Notes under the pieces: generated by a model | Database searches by the model: none | What the model saw: the letters and a program-made list of their open reading frames with translations, nothing else | Told to the model about the DNA's origin: nothing | NCBI RefSeq assembly: GCF_036320965.1 | Contig: NC_092271.1 | Span: forward strand, 28,777,036 to 28,841,035 | DNA: 64,000 nt | Origin: Panulirus ornatus | Lineage: Eukaryota > Arthropoda > Malacostraca > Decapoda > Palinuridae | Direction of reading: 5' to 3' | Position numbers and translations under genes: made by a program | In this document: positions 42,546 through 58,965 of the stretch, in pieces | How positions within the stretch are numbered: the stretch's first letter is position 1 | Layout of the letters: each line of letters begins with the position of its first letter

Positions 42546-44468
42546 GAGAATCTTTTATCATACTCATCCTCAACATCCCACATTAGCGAGGTGGCACCAG
42601 AAACCAGCAGAGAAAAGCAGCATTTGCTCATCCTTTCTCTGTCTGTTATGTGTAATGCTCTGAACCTATAGCTCCATATCCATAACCAGGTCCATCAAAA
42701 CTTTCCATGATTTTCCTTGGCTGCTTCTCATACCCTGGTCCAGTTCACTGACAGCATGTCACCCCTGTATACTACGTTATTCCAGTTCACTTTATCCTCT
42801 GCACACGTTTCACCCATCTGCATGTTTAGCCTCTGACCTTTTGAAATACATTTTATTCCATTCCTCCTTCTTCAGTTTAGTCTCCCCCTTCTCTCTTTCC
42901 CTCCACTTTTGATGTATATATCCTCTTTGTCATCCTCTATTCTCATTCTTTCCATATGTCCCAGCCATTTCAGCACACACCCTTCAGCTATCTCAACCAC
43001 ACTCTTCCTAGTACCATATGTCTCTTGCTTTTTTGTTGCTTACTCAAACGACCGTGTTACTTACTCGGTCAAACCACCTCACACCACATACTGCCCTCAA
43101 ACATTTCATTTCCAACACATCCACCCTCTTCTGCCCATGTCTCACATCCATACAACATTGTTAGGAATACTGTATCTTCAAACATACCCATTGTCACCCT
43201 CCCAGATATTGACCATTTTTTCCACACATTCCTCACTGCTCCAAGAACTTTCACCTTCTCACCCACACTGTAACTCACATTCACTTCCATGGCTCCATTC
43301 ACTGCCATGTCCACTTCCAAAACTCTTCTGTCTTCCATGTTTTTACGATTCAAATGCACACCCCAGCTACCTTGCCCCTCTGTCATGCTAAACCAAAATA
43401 ACCATGCTTTTATTTATATTTACTCTCAACTTCCTTCTTTCACACATTTTCCCAAACTCGGTCACCACCTTTGCAGTTTCTCACTCAAATCAGCCACCAG
43501 AACTGTGTCATCAGCAAACAACAACTGATTCATTCTCCTCGCCCCATATCCTATACAAGACTGCATACTTGCCATTCTTTCCAAGACCCATGCATTTACT
43601 TCCCCAACCTTCCAGTCCATAAACATATCAAACAGCAATGGTAACATCTCACACCCTTGCTGTAAACCAGCCTTTTACTAAAACCACTCACTTTCCTCTC
43701 TTTCTACTTGAGCACATGCCTTACACCCTTAGTAAAAACTTCTCTGCTTCTAGCAGCTTTCCTCCCTTACACCCTTAATAAAAACTCACTGCTTCTAGCA
43801 GCTTTCCTCCCACACCATATTATTTTAAGACCTTCCACAAGGCATCGCTATCAACCCTCTCACATGCTTTTTCCACATCCATAAATTCAACATACAAATC
43901 CTTTTTTCTTCAAGTGTTTCTCACATACATTCTTCATTGCAAACACCTGATCCACACATCCCGACAGCTTCTGAAACCACACTGTTCCTTCCAGGTCAGA
44001 TGCTTGTTACATGCCTTCACCCTCTCAGTCACAACTCTCCCATGCAACTTACCAGGTATACTCAGCAAACTTAAACCTTTGCAGTTCAAATACTCCCTTT
44101 TGTTTCCTTGTCTTTATGTAGTGGCACTATACATGTGTTCTGTCAATCCTCAGACACCTCACCATTGTCCATACATCCATCAAAAATCCTAACTAACCCC
44201 CATAAGAAATTCATCAGCTGTTCGATTCACTCCAGATGCCTTACCACATTTTATCTTATGCAAGGCTTTCACCAACTCTTCTTTCTTCTGCACACCATTT
44301 TTCCATGCTCTCTCACTTTGCATACCTCCTCGACCCATGCATCCTCATGTGCCACCCTGTCATCAAACACATTCAGAATACTCACTCCATCTCCTCTTCA
44401 CTTTATCACTACTTGTTAAGACTTCCCCATAGCCCCCTGACACACACAGAGACACAGACAGACACACA

Positions 44469-44533
<65 letters not shown>

Positions 44534-46182
44534 CACACTGCTGTTCCTATTTATTCTCTGGTTTGTTCACACTGTTTTCCTCCTTCCAGAGTATCTAATT
44601 CTCCCTGAAGTTTCCTGATACTCATTCACCACAACTCCCATTTGCCCTCTTTTTCATCCATTGCACCTTCCTCTTGACCTGCTGCCACTTTCAGTTGTAC
44701 ATCTCCCAATCATTTGCTCTCCTTCCCTGTAATTACCACCCCATAAACCTCTCATCTTTTTCATTAGCAAATTTACTTTTTCATCCCATCGCTTAATACC
44801 CTTTCTTAACTGCCTTCCTTTGACATTCCACACGCTTCTCTTATGCACACCAGCACTGCCTCTCTGAATACTTTCCATTCCTCATCCACTCCCTTAGCTT
44901 TATTATATACTCTCACCTTGTTTCGTTGTACTCTCAACCTCTCGTGGTATTTCTTTACATGAATTTCTTTTCAAGTTCACTTACTTTCATGGCCTTCCAA
45001 TCTATACTGTCTTTTCCCACTCCTCAAACCAGCTATCTCTCTCAGTACACTCACGTACAGTATTTTCTCTTTCACCTGCCTGTTAAATTGTATTTATTCC
45101 AATAATGCCCACTCACCATCTTTTCTACACACCCATGTATATTTACATTGTCCCTCTTTTTAAACCAGGTATTCCTAATCAACTGTCCTTTATCAGCACA
45201 CAATTTCACAAGCTCTTCATTACTTCCATTCTCCTTTTTGAACAACCCTTGCTCCACAATTATACCCCCAGTTGCCACGCTGCTGACTTTTGATTTTTCT
45301 TTTTTGTATTTTTGGGGGCTTCACTTACAGACAAAAGTCCTCATCAAGGCTGGGCCTTAATCGAAATGTAGATAGGTTAATAAAAAGAAAAAATAGTAGA
45401 CAAGGGACAGTATATACAAATTTTGGAGGTAGTGAAAATCCTGTATTAAAATTTGCTAGGTCATAGTTGTCGAGACAGACATGAAAGGGTGGAATGTTCC
45501 AAAGCTTTGAGGTGTAGGGATAGAAATGGTTATCAAAATGGCCCACCCTTCATATGCCTGTGGCCACACAGTAATCATGTGATGCAGCAGTTTGCTGAGT
45601 AATTAAATCACCTATCACTGATACTTGGTCTCTTGCTGACACTCACTCGGCTGCTCCCAAAACACTTGGCTGCAATTGCTGCCCTTCTCATGGCCAGGTG
45701 CATAAGCATCACCCATTTCTCACAATCTACAGTCATTTTTACCCTGTCAGTCTAGAGCTCACTTCCTTACACTTACACATTCCCACACTCCTGCTTAATC
45801 AGTAGTGCTACCTCTTCCATAGCTTCTTCCCAAACCTCAACATCTAACTTTACTCATAAGACATTTCTAAACTGTTTTTTCTCTTTACCCTTGAGCTTTG
45901 TTTCACTCAAAGCCAGAACATTCATGTTCCATTCCTCAGATATACTACCAGTTTCTTCTTTCTTCTCAACTTGGTTACATTCATACACATTTAGACAACC
46001 CAGTCTGAGCCTTGAAGGAGGATGAGCACTCTTCACATAGCTCCTTCATTTCCACCTTTTAGAAACTGAAATACAAGAAAGGGGAAGTTTTCCTGCCCCC
46101 TGCTTCCACCCCTCTTCATCATCTACGACAGGTAGGGAATACGTAAGTAGAATTCTTTCTCCTGTACCAAGGGGAAATGAGT
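42546..46182 (-). mobile_element. near full-length divergent main LINE (type D), dead
   Basis: Minus strand. 46182-46020 is a 5'UTR (complement of the AGTTTTCCTGCCCCCTG and CTACGACAGGTAGGGAATAC region). Endonuclease pieces are 46036-45854 (RLRLGCLNVYECNQVEKKEE, LALSETKLKGK) and 45278-45072 (GSNEELVKLCADKGQLIRNT). The linker is 44878-44654. The RT spans about 44420-42900 with FADDTVLVADLSEKLQR (43530-43460) and LEVDMAVNGAMEVNVSYSV (43386-43069). The 3'UTR is 42790-42546 with hairpin CACATTAGCGAGGTGGC. It is the most diverged copy of the family with interpretable length, about 3.6 kb. Confidence 0.82.
44443..44532. repeat. (CACAGA)n/(CT)n microsatellite
   Basis: ACACACAGAGACACAGACAG followed by about 60 bases of perfect CT, inserted or expanded in the linker region of the divergent LINE. 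Confidence 0.92.
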
Positions 46183-47225
46183 GCCAGGATGGCTGTCATA
46201 TGAAACATAGTTATCCAACAAGCGAATAACGTGGTGAGTGCCATATGCTAGCCCTGCTGTTGTGGCAAAACCTCATCATATATACTTGTAGGTAGGTATT
46301 CATCTGTATCCGTCTGTCCAGTCCTTCAGTTGTCCACCCATCTGTCCTTCCATTCCATCCATTGTCTGTCTGTCAACTGTCCATCCATCATTCAGTCATC
46401 CACCATGCTGCTATTTGTCAGTGGGAGTTGCATGATACTGTGTAACTTAACCTTGATCATAACTTGAAAATCTTGAATAAGATACTGTACACATGAGCTG
46501 TATACAGATGTTCCAAGCATCTTGAGGATTTATTGGTGTAAGATCCTTGACCCTAGTTTAGATTTTTGCCTGAGATAGGCCCCTAATAAAACCTGAAACT
46601 GAACATGGTTCATAACCTAAAGAAATTTCCAACTTTTATGTAACTTAGTATTTATATCTTTCAAACACTGTTTTCACCCATTTGTATTTTACTTTAAATA
46701 ACTATGCTGTATTACAAGCAACTTGATCGTTCCCTGAAACAGTCTGCCAGTGTAAAACTCAGTTTTGATTAAAGTATATTGATAGTATGAGTGCCTGATT
46801 TGATGATTTTTTTATACCTTGCATATTTTGTAATCTATGCTCTTAGAAACTTTGATTGATGTTATCCAAGTATTTTTTCCCCTGGATGATAACTTATAAG
46901 ATCCCCCTTTTTCAGCGCTGCACTTTGATTACATATAAGACTTTTAAATACATGCTTTACCCTGAAATGTTTTCACCCTTGCACTCTTTCCAGAAGAATT
47001 GTATGTTTACCCAAATGCATTATGATTGCTTTCTTGGTACTCTTTACCCAGCTCTAAATGCAGTTATCCGTAGAATATCAAATGTATGCAGTTTTTCATG
47101 TGCTTACATATGTTCATGGTTTGATCGAGTTGATATTGGAAATTGAGATCTGGTAGAATGCGTTTTTCATTGAGATTTTGATATTGGTTGATAATGATAA
47201 GATTTACCTTAGTTGGATCTGGTAT
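46183..47225 (+). other. XPO6: XPO6 intron 3, right-hand part
   Basis: No gene recognised. 46280-46400 is low-complexity sequence built from TCCATC, TGTC and TCCA words (CATCTGTATCCGTCTGTCC and similar). The remainder is unique AT-rich DNA. Confidence 0.5.
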
Positions 47226-47425
47226 ACATCTATTTTTTCTACTTTTCTGATGCCTGTCCCCTCCAGGAACTCCCATCAAAGCATGGCCATGGCAAAAGAG
47301 TCTCCACTTATCCCTGTCCTGACATGCCTTCCTTGTATATGCCATTCCACGTATTCTTCTACTATTTCTCTCCCTCCAGTATTCCTCCACCATATCTGCC
47401 CAGGTCACTTTTACATAGGTATACA
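47226..47425 (-). mobile_element. C-terminal relic of another LINE
   Basis: The minus-strand frame 47453-47064 includes TWADMVEEYWRERNSRRIRG, then AYTRKACQDRDKWRLFCHGH. The pattern with ACQDRDKWR resembles the end of RT proteins of several LINE clades (A.DR..WR). No RT core accompanies it. It ends about 70 bp before an XPO6 exon. Confidence 0.45.
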
Positions 47426-47492
47426 GATATATTAGGTATACAGATATATTCATCTTGATATGAGAATACCTAATTGCTTCCTCTTCCTTCAG

Positions 47493-47652
47493 TTATCAAG
47501 AAGTCCTGACACAGTGGTGCTATGCATTGTATTCTTACAAACCATCAGTGAGGAACTGGCTTGTCCTCGAGAAGAGCTGTCTTACTCCCGCCGAACAGAG
47601 CTCAGGCGCTTATTGTCTCAGCAAGTTCCAACAATGCTTACTCTTCTGTCTG
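47493..47652 (+). CDS. XPO6: exportin-6 coding exon 4
   Basis: 53 codons plus one base; enters in phase 0, leaves in phase 1. Acceptor CTTCCTTCAG; donor GTCAGT at 47653, a weaker non-GTRAG form. It encodes LSRSPDTVVLCIVFLQTISE, ELACPREELSYSRRTELRR and LLSQQVPTMLTLLSG. The TSEELACPRED...RKEELRKLL pattern is characteristic of exportin-6. It connects to the preceding exon as FFTNVLS-LSRSPDT, equivalent to FFTNILQLIQSPVT in human (from memory). The final Gly codon is completed by the GT at 59988-59989. Confidence 0.94.
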
Positions 47653-47769
47653 GTCAGTATTGTAGTACCTGCAGATGTATTTATTGTAGTGGCTATCTCT
47701 TCTGTATGGAAAGGGGGTTTTATGTTTATGGAACCCTGTCTATTGGTTATCTCTTTTTCAAAACATCTT

Positions 47770-47881
47770 AGTAAATTATGTATGCTATCAGCAGTAACCA
47801 TGTCCTCATTCATTGTATTCCATTCTGTAAGTTATGTATGCTGTCAGCAGTAGCCATGTCCTCAGTTACTGTATTCCATTC
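47770..47881. repeat. 56-bp tandem duplication in XPO6 intron 4
   Basis: TTATGTATGCTATCAGCAGT begins at 47776 and recurs as TTATGTATGCTGTCAGCAGT at 47832, each followed by a CCATGTCCTCA and GTATTCCATTC segment. About 120 bp after the exon donor. Confidence 0.85.
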
Positions 47882-48039
47882 ACCCACCAATCTTGTACTC
47901 TGCAAGTATATCTTTACATTTTTATTACAAGTTTCTTGCTTAATCTCTTGTTCCATCCTTTGGTTGCTCTATATCTCTCTCTCTTGAAGAACTATTCACT
48001 GTTCATGTCGTTGATGCTTTAAAAACATAAAGGTTATGA

Positions 48040-50390
48040 TCACCTCATTCCCCTCTTCCATGGTGGAGGAATTCAAAGCTTCAATCCTTTCCCTATAATT
48101 CAGTTCTCTCAATTCAGGCCCCATCTTTGTTGCCCTCCCCCAGACTTTCTCTGTTATCTCGTTGTGCTTTGCTTTGTATCAGACCAACTTTAGACTTTAT
48201 TTAGGTCCTCTTGCTGTCCTCCTCACATTTCACTTCCCTGATGACCTGTGCATCATCTGCAAACATATTCAAGTAGAAGTCTGTACCTTCTGTTAAATCT
48301 TTACAAAGATAAAGAAGAGTAATAGTCCCTAAATAGAACCCTGTGGTACTCCACTGGTCACCTCAACCCATTTAAAGAAGGCTTCCATGACATGTGTCCT
48401 TTCTTCCTTTCTATTGAGATTATCAAAATTCTGTCCACTGAAGGAGATCTCCCATTATTCTGGCCTGGTGATCCAGCTTCTTAATCAACCTCTCTTCGAG
48501 TAATGTGTCACATGCTTTCTGACAGTCTAAATACAAACAAACATTTTATTGAAGGCAAAAAGCTCACTCTCATGGGAATGTAAGAGATTTTTTTACACAT
48601 GACTTTTCCTTAAAATCGTAATGTCTCTCACTTTGGTAATTTCTACTTTGTAGAAAGCAGAAAGATAGTAATAGTAGTTGGGAAGCAGACCAAGCAGGGA
48701 GGCATATTAATGTTACCAATCACCTGGGTATCAGGAGAGTTAGTGATGGCTACAGAGTGAGCCAGCACTTAAGTGGTTGTCAAATTGCCCTCCTTTGACC
48801 CATGTAGCTGTCTTCTTTCTATACCTCACCCACACATGGACTGCTGGCATTCTCTCTTCAAACATACAATCACTCCTTTTAACATATAACACTTGACAAT
48901 GCTTAACTCACACAGCTCATTCTTTGTAACTAGATTTTCGTATGGTGGGTACCATGTGCTATCCCTACCTCTTGGCAAAATGGTAGGAGCAGTAGATAGA
49001 AGTAGTTGGTAGAAACATTAGACAGAAGCATAAGGTAAAAGTAGCAGGAAGGAATATATAGATGTGAACATTAGGCAGATGTAATGGGATGGAACATTTG
49101 ATAAAGTTATCAGTAGGAACATTAGGTCGGAGCCTCTGGAAACACCGCTTTAAAGTTGCTCTCTGCCAGTTGCCTGCTAAGGTTAAGGCACTAAAAGGCT
49201 AAGTTCACAAGTTATGGAGAGACTTTTGAGGGAGTTCCTAAAGGGAACAGGCATCACAGATATAAGTAGTTAAATAGATAGATAGATATGAATTGTTTAC
49301 TTGCTTTCTAATTATCTTTTCTAGAACTGTATTGAACATAGTCATCAGTAAGGCTAGTTTGTAGTTCAGTGCCAGTTCCCAGGTATGACATTTGCCATTG
49401 TCCATCTTGAATGATATTTCAAGATGTCTATACAATGTATCATAACGTGTTTTCAGCTCATATGGTAAAATTTCGTCAGGACCATGTACCTTATGTGAAT
49501 CAGGACCTTTTAGAATTCTGTTAATGTCTTATGTAGATATCTTAGCTTTTTATGAAACCTCCTTCCCTTTCCATCGCTGTTGTGATGGGGCCATAGTGTC
49601 TTCCATTATGAAAATATTTTGAACATGTTGTTCAGTTCCTCAGGTATCGTGATACCATCCACAAAAGTTTTCCCCTCTGAAACCCTTACCCTGCTTAACT
49701 GTTCTTTGACTGACAACTTACTTTTGATGAATATATGGAAAAGTTTTGGATTTTGTCCTACCTTAACCACAATATTCTTTTCAAAGTTTCTTTGTTCCTC
49801 CTTTCTTACTCAGGTATACTTAGTTCTTACTTTTTTATACTTTGCAAATGCGAATTGGCTGGAGTGCCATCTGTTACTTTACCACTGCAAATGTCAAATA
49901 CTTCTTTCCTTTTTGAAATTTTTTGTTGACTCATTTATCCTCTTTCTTACCATTCCCTTTGTTTGAGGCTGGAGGTACTTATGTTCCCCCTTTTCTAGAA
50001 ATTTCCAATTTTGCAGACCTTTTCACCCCAAAACCGTGGTTCTTGGCTTCTGTTCAGCGTTTCCCCATCTATGTCACCGTACAAATTTATGAGCTTTGTG
50101 AAGTTTCTACAATTACATCTGTTTATGTCTTATATAACCTCTGCTCTTTCAATGTCCTCATTTACCACATTGCCCAACTTGAACATTACAAGATCACTTT
50201 TTCGAATTGGTGAATCATACATGATATCAATATCCTTGCTAGTTTTGTGTGACAGTGTATCAGTGTAAAGTGCATTTACTATATTTATACATGGATTACT
50301 TTTTCTTTCGTTGTTGTTATTCCCCCTCTGTTTATCTATCATTTGTTTGCATGTCTCTCCACTGTCAAATGACACATATATAAACATAAA
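48040..50390 (-). mobile_element. CR1-like LINE, degraded, about 2.35 kb
   Basis: Minus strand, in frames broken by stops. An endonuclease end is visible in 50387-50130 (IDIMYDSPIRKSDLVMFKLG, resembling SPLGKSDH boxes). The linker includes GKTFVDGITIPEELNNMF (near 49660). RT entry is at 49510-49238 (HGPDEILPYELKTRYDTLYR and LALLMTMFNTVLEKIIRKQ). Motif A-like sequence is near 48530-48480 (LYLDCQKACDT...ERLIKKLDHQA), and a C-terminal part near 48190-48060 has KAKHNEITEKVWGRATKMGP and LRELNYRERIEAL. The motif order matches one old LINE. The family is distinct from the main LINE and similar in type to the relic at 39600. Confidence 0.75.
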
Positions 50391-50876
50391 ACATAATCTT
50401 GTCCATAACTTGAAAAGTCCAAATCACAAACTCATGAAACTTTTTTACATTCTCAACAACTGAAGATTTGAGTGGCTTACTGAAATCAAGTATGGTTTTT
50501 GTTATAGTAATGTGCCTTGTAAAAAGGTTTAACCTGGATTGTAAACCAGGTTTAAATATGAATAAAATTTCAATGCAAATCAGCATCTTACTTATTTTTT
50601 CAAATTTCAGAAAATTTTGAGATTGTTGAGTATCTCAGCCCAATTTGAAAATTGTACAGAGGTTTCAGTATATTTGTCAGGTGATCCCTGGCAACTCTTC
50701 TTAGGTCACTATGTGACAGTTCTAGACATCGAGTCCACATCCTAATAATATTTCAAGATGCCTTAAGCTACTACAAATACATGTAAGTGTTAAGTAAATG
50801 TTAGTTGGTGGCAGGTGTTGATTTTGCAGGACATTAGTATATACTGCAATAATTGAAAATAGTTGAAAAAAAAAAG

Positions 50877-50909
<33 letters not shown>

Positions 50910-51180
50910 AAAGAATTATATTTGAATTACTGAAATTGGACTTACCTTCTCTAAATTGATAAGGATGTAGATAAAAAAGCAGGCTGTTCATTTTACATGT
51001 TTGAAATTTACCTATGACAAAAAATCAAGTGTTGCAATTGATTTGGATGGGTTTCAAATGGAGTTAGAAACATTGAATGAAAGTCATATATAAGAAGCTG
51101 AACTACCACAAATGATCTCATGAATGTTATCTAACCAGAGAGACGTCCTTGCAGATATCAAAAACATTGAGTTGAATAGA
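50391..51180 (+). other. XPO6: XPO6 intron 4, unique sequence with (GA)n
   Basis: A (GA)n tract of about 25 bases lies at 50878-50903. I recognise nothing else. Confidence 0.5.
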
Positions 51181-51325
51181 TTTTTTTTTTTTTTTTTTTT
51201 TTTTTCTTTCCAAAAGAAGGAACAGAGAAGAGGGCCAGGTGAGGATATTCCCTCAAAGACCCAGTCCTCTGCTCTTAACGCTACCTTGCTATCACGGGAA
51301 ATGGCAAATAGTATGAAAGAAAAGA
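51181..51325 (-). mobile_element. SINE-like element, first half, minus orientation
   Basis: T26 then CCAAAAGAAGGAACAGAG, GGGCCAGGTGAGGATATTCC, CTCAAAGACCCAGTCCTCTG, CGCTACCTTGCTATCACGGG and GGCAAATAGTATGAAAG. Nearly the same as 11597-11745, including its T-run boundary. Here it stands alone in unique DNA, so this half with its A-tail can behave as an independent short element. Confidence 0.78.
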
Positions 51326-51801
51326 AAAAAGATTTGCTATATTAAGGGGATTAGGTAGACCCAAAGGCCTGTTCTGCAGGAATGGGCTTCAGGATGGTTG
51401 ATGTTTTTCAGAAGTTTTTTAATCTAAAAAGTCAAAATCAAGGATGTTATTGCCTTGAATATGGTTATATTATTTGCCTTCGATATATTGTGCATGTTGT
51501 TAACCTTGTTGCCTTTTTGCCAGTCAAAGCTAATTTTCAGTGACACTGGTGTCTGTGGATTAAAAGACTGGGAGATATCTAATGCAGAAAATTCAGACAA
51601 CTTTTTAGGGTTTGAGAATGACTGTGTATTGGCATATGGCTGAGGTTGGTGAATGTAACTGCCTGATGCCAATAGGGATCAGGGATATGGACTTATCACT
51701 GATAGCAGCACTGTTTTTGAGTAATTTATTCACCCTGCCTTTCAATAGGTTTTATAGTTATATTATTTGTATTTGTATTATATTACTTTTATTATTTGGT
51801 G
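51326..51801 (+). other. XPO6: XPO6 intron 4, no recognised feature
   Basis: Unique AT-rich sequence; small frames at 51455 and 51612 show no family resemblance. Confidence 0.5.
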
Positions 51802-53562
51802 GAATGCATGCATAGTGCCATTGTACAAAGTCAAAGGGGATAAAGGTGAGTGTTCAAACTACAGAGGCATAAGTTTGTTGAGTATTCCTGGGAAATTATA
51901 TGGGAGAGTATTGATTGAGAGGGTGAAGGCACGTACATAGCATCAGATTAGGAAGAGCAGTGTGGTTTCAGAAGTAGTAGAGGATATATGGATCAGGTTT
52001 TTGCTTTGAAGAATGTATGTGAGAAATACTTAGAAAAACATATGGATTTGTATGTAGCATTTATAGATTTGGAGAAGGCACATGATAGGGTTGATAGAGA
52101 TGCTTTGTGGAAGGTTTTAAGAGTATGTGGTATGGTAGGTAAGTTGTTAGAAGCAGTAAAAAGTTTTTACCAAGGATGTAAGGCATGTGTATGAGTAGGA
52201 AGAGTGAATGTTGGTTTGTAGCAGGGGTGTGTGATGTCCCCATGGTTGTTTAATTTGTTTATGGATAGGGTGGTTAGGGAGGTAAATGCAAGAGTTTTGG
52301 AGAGAGGGGTGAGTATGCAGTATGTTGGGGATGAGATGGCCTGGGAGTGAGTCAGTTGTTGTTTGCTGATGATACAGCTCTAGTGGCTGATTCATGTGAG
52401 ATACTGCAGAAGTTGGTAACAGAGTTTGGAAAAGTGTGTAAAAGGAGAAAGTTGAGAGAAAATGTAAATAAGAGCAAGGTTATTAGGTTAAGTAGGGTTG
52501 AAGGACAAGTTGATTGGGATGTAAGTTTGATTTGAGAAAAATTAGAGGAAGTGGGGTGTTTTAGATATCTGGGAGTGGACTTAGCAGCAGATGGAACCAT
52601 GGAAATGGAAGTGAGTCACAGGGTGGGGAAGGGCAAAGGTTCTGGGAGCACTGAAAAATGTGTGAAAGGAGAGAACATTATCTCGTAGAGCAAAAATGGG
52701 TATGTTTGAAGGAATAGTCATTCTAAGAATGTTATATGGTTGCGAGGCTTGGGCTGTAGATAGGGTTTTATGCAGGAGGGTGGATGTTTTGGAAATGAAA
52801 TGTTTGAGGACAGTATGTGGTGTGAGATGGCTTGATCGAATAAGAAGAGAAAGGGTAAGAGAGATGTGTGAAATAAAAAGAGTGTGGTTGAGAGAGCAGA
52901 AGGGGGTGTGTTGAAAAGGTTTGGACATAAGGAGAGAATGAGTGAGGAGAGATTGAGAAAGAGGGTATATGTGTCGGAGGTGGAGGGAACAAGGAGAAGC
53001 GAGAGACCAAATTGGAGGTGGAAAGATGGAGTGAAAAACATTCTGAGTGATCGGGGCCTGAACATGCAGGAGGGTGAAAGGTGTACAAGGAATAGAGTGA
53101 ATTGGAACGATGTGGTATAGTGGGGTTGATGTGCTGTCAATGGATTGAACCAGGGCATGTGAAGCGTCTGAGGTAAACCAAAGAAAGTTTTGTGGGGCCT
53201 GGATGTGGAAAGGGAGCTGTGGTTTCGGTGCATTATACATGACAGCTAGAGACTGAGTGTGAACGAATGTGGCCTTTGTTTTTTCCTAGCGCTACCTCGT
53301 GCACATGTGGAGGGAGGGGGTTGTTATTTCATGTGTGGCGGGGTGGCGACAGGAATGAATAAGGGCAGACAGTATGAATTATGTACATGTGTATATATGT
53401 ATAAGTCTCTGTGTGTATAAATATGTATATGTTGAGATGTATAGGTATGTATATATGCGTGTCTAGACATGTATGTATATACATGTGTATGTGGGTGGAT
53501 AGGGCCATTCTTTTGTCTGTTTCCTTGCGCTACCTCGCTAACAGGGGAGACAGCAACTTAGT
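51802..53562 (+). mobile_element. main LINE, type B, 5'-truncated pseudo-copy
   Basis: It begins in the [14 protein letters not shown] region (GGTGGAATGCATGCATAGTG). Pieces: 51988-52194 ([35 protein letters not shown]), 52347-52535 (QLLFADDTALVADSCE), 52696-52914 (MGMFEGIVILRMLYGCEAW) and 52884-53120 (HKERMSEERLRKRVYVSEV, RPNWRWKDGVK). Motif B is frameshifted (GTTTGTAGCAGGGGTGTG has a stop). The type B 3'UTR is 53121-53562, with hairpin GCGCTACCTCGCTAACAGGG and an AATAAAATATTATA tail merging into (ATT)n. Confidence 0.87.
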
Positions 53563-53565
53563 GTA

Positions 53566-53594
53566 ATAAAATATTATATTATTATTATTATTAT
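53566..53594. repeat. (ATT)n tract between tail-to-tail LINEs
   Basis: ATATTATTATTATTATTATT-type repeat at the meeting point of the plus-strand LINE ending at 53562 and the minus-strand LINE starting at 53595. Confidence 0.85.
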
Positions 53595-54419
53595 TTTGCT
53601 TTGTCGCTGTCTCCCACGTTTGCGAGGTAGTGCAAGGAAACAGACGAAAGAAATGGCCCAACCCACCCCCATACACATGTATATACATACACATCCACAC
53701 ATGCAAATATACATACCTTTACATCTCAATGTACACATATATATATACACAGACAGACATATACATATATACACATGCACACAATTCACACTGTCTGCCT
53801 TTATTCATTCCCATCGCCACCTCGCCACACATGGAATACCATCCCCCTCCCCCCTCATGTGTGCGAGGTAGCGCTAGGAAAAGACAACAAAGGCCCCATT
53901 CGTTCACACTCAGTCTCTAGCTGTCATGCAATAATGCCCGAAACCACAGCTCCCTTTCCATATTCAGGCCCCACAGAACATTCCATGGTTTACCCCAGGC
54001 GCTTCACATGGCCTGATTCAATCCGTTGACAGCACGTCGACCCCAGTATACCACATCAATCCAATTCACTCTATTCCTTGCCCGCCTTTCACCCTCCTGC
54101 ATGTTCAGGCCCTGATCACTCAAAATCTTTTCCACTCCATCTTTCCACCTCCCATTTGGTCTCCCACTTCTCGTTCCCTCCACCTCTGACACATATATCC
54201 TCTTGGTCAATCTTTCCTCACTCATCCTCTCCATGTGCCCAAACCATTTCAAAACACCCTCTTCTGCTCTCTCAACCACGCTCTTCTTATTTCCACACAT
54301 CTCTCATACCCTTACATTACTTACTCGATCAAACCACCTCACACCACATATTGTCCTCAAACATCTCATTTCCGGCACATCCACCCTCCTGCGCACAACT
54401 CTATCCATAGCCCATGCCT

Positions 54420-58906
<4,487 letters not shown>

Positions 58907-58961
<55 letters not shown>
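58907..58961. repeat. (TA)n at head-to-head LINE junction
   Basis: About 52 bases of pure TA between the truncated 5' end of the minus-strand LINE and the truncated 5' end of the plus-strand LINE at 58962. Confidence 0.92.

Positions 58962-58965
<4 letters not shown>

Noticed and set aside
44443..44598. Ser/Leu repeat protein from the (CT)n tract (44236-44598)
   Set aside because: The SLSLSL run is a microsatellite artefact inside an antisense LINE linker.
47460..47853. A 103-codon and a 108-codon open frame taken as whole genes
   Set aside because: Only 47493-47652 is coding, as an XPO6 exon in the frame of the first; the remainder is intron, and the second frame is chance overlap.
49619..50268. 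Plus-strand frames rich in Phe/Leu resembling membrane segments
   Set aside because: They are the antisense of the CR1-like LINE linker and endonuclease on the minus strand; hydrophobic composition follows from T-rich antisense sequence.
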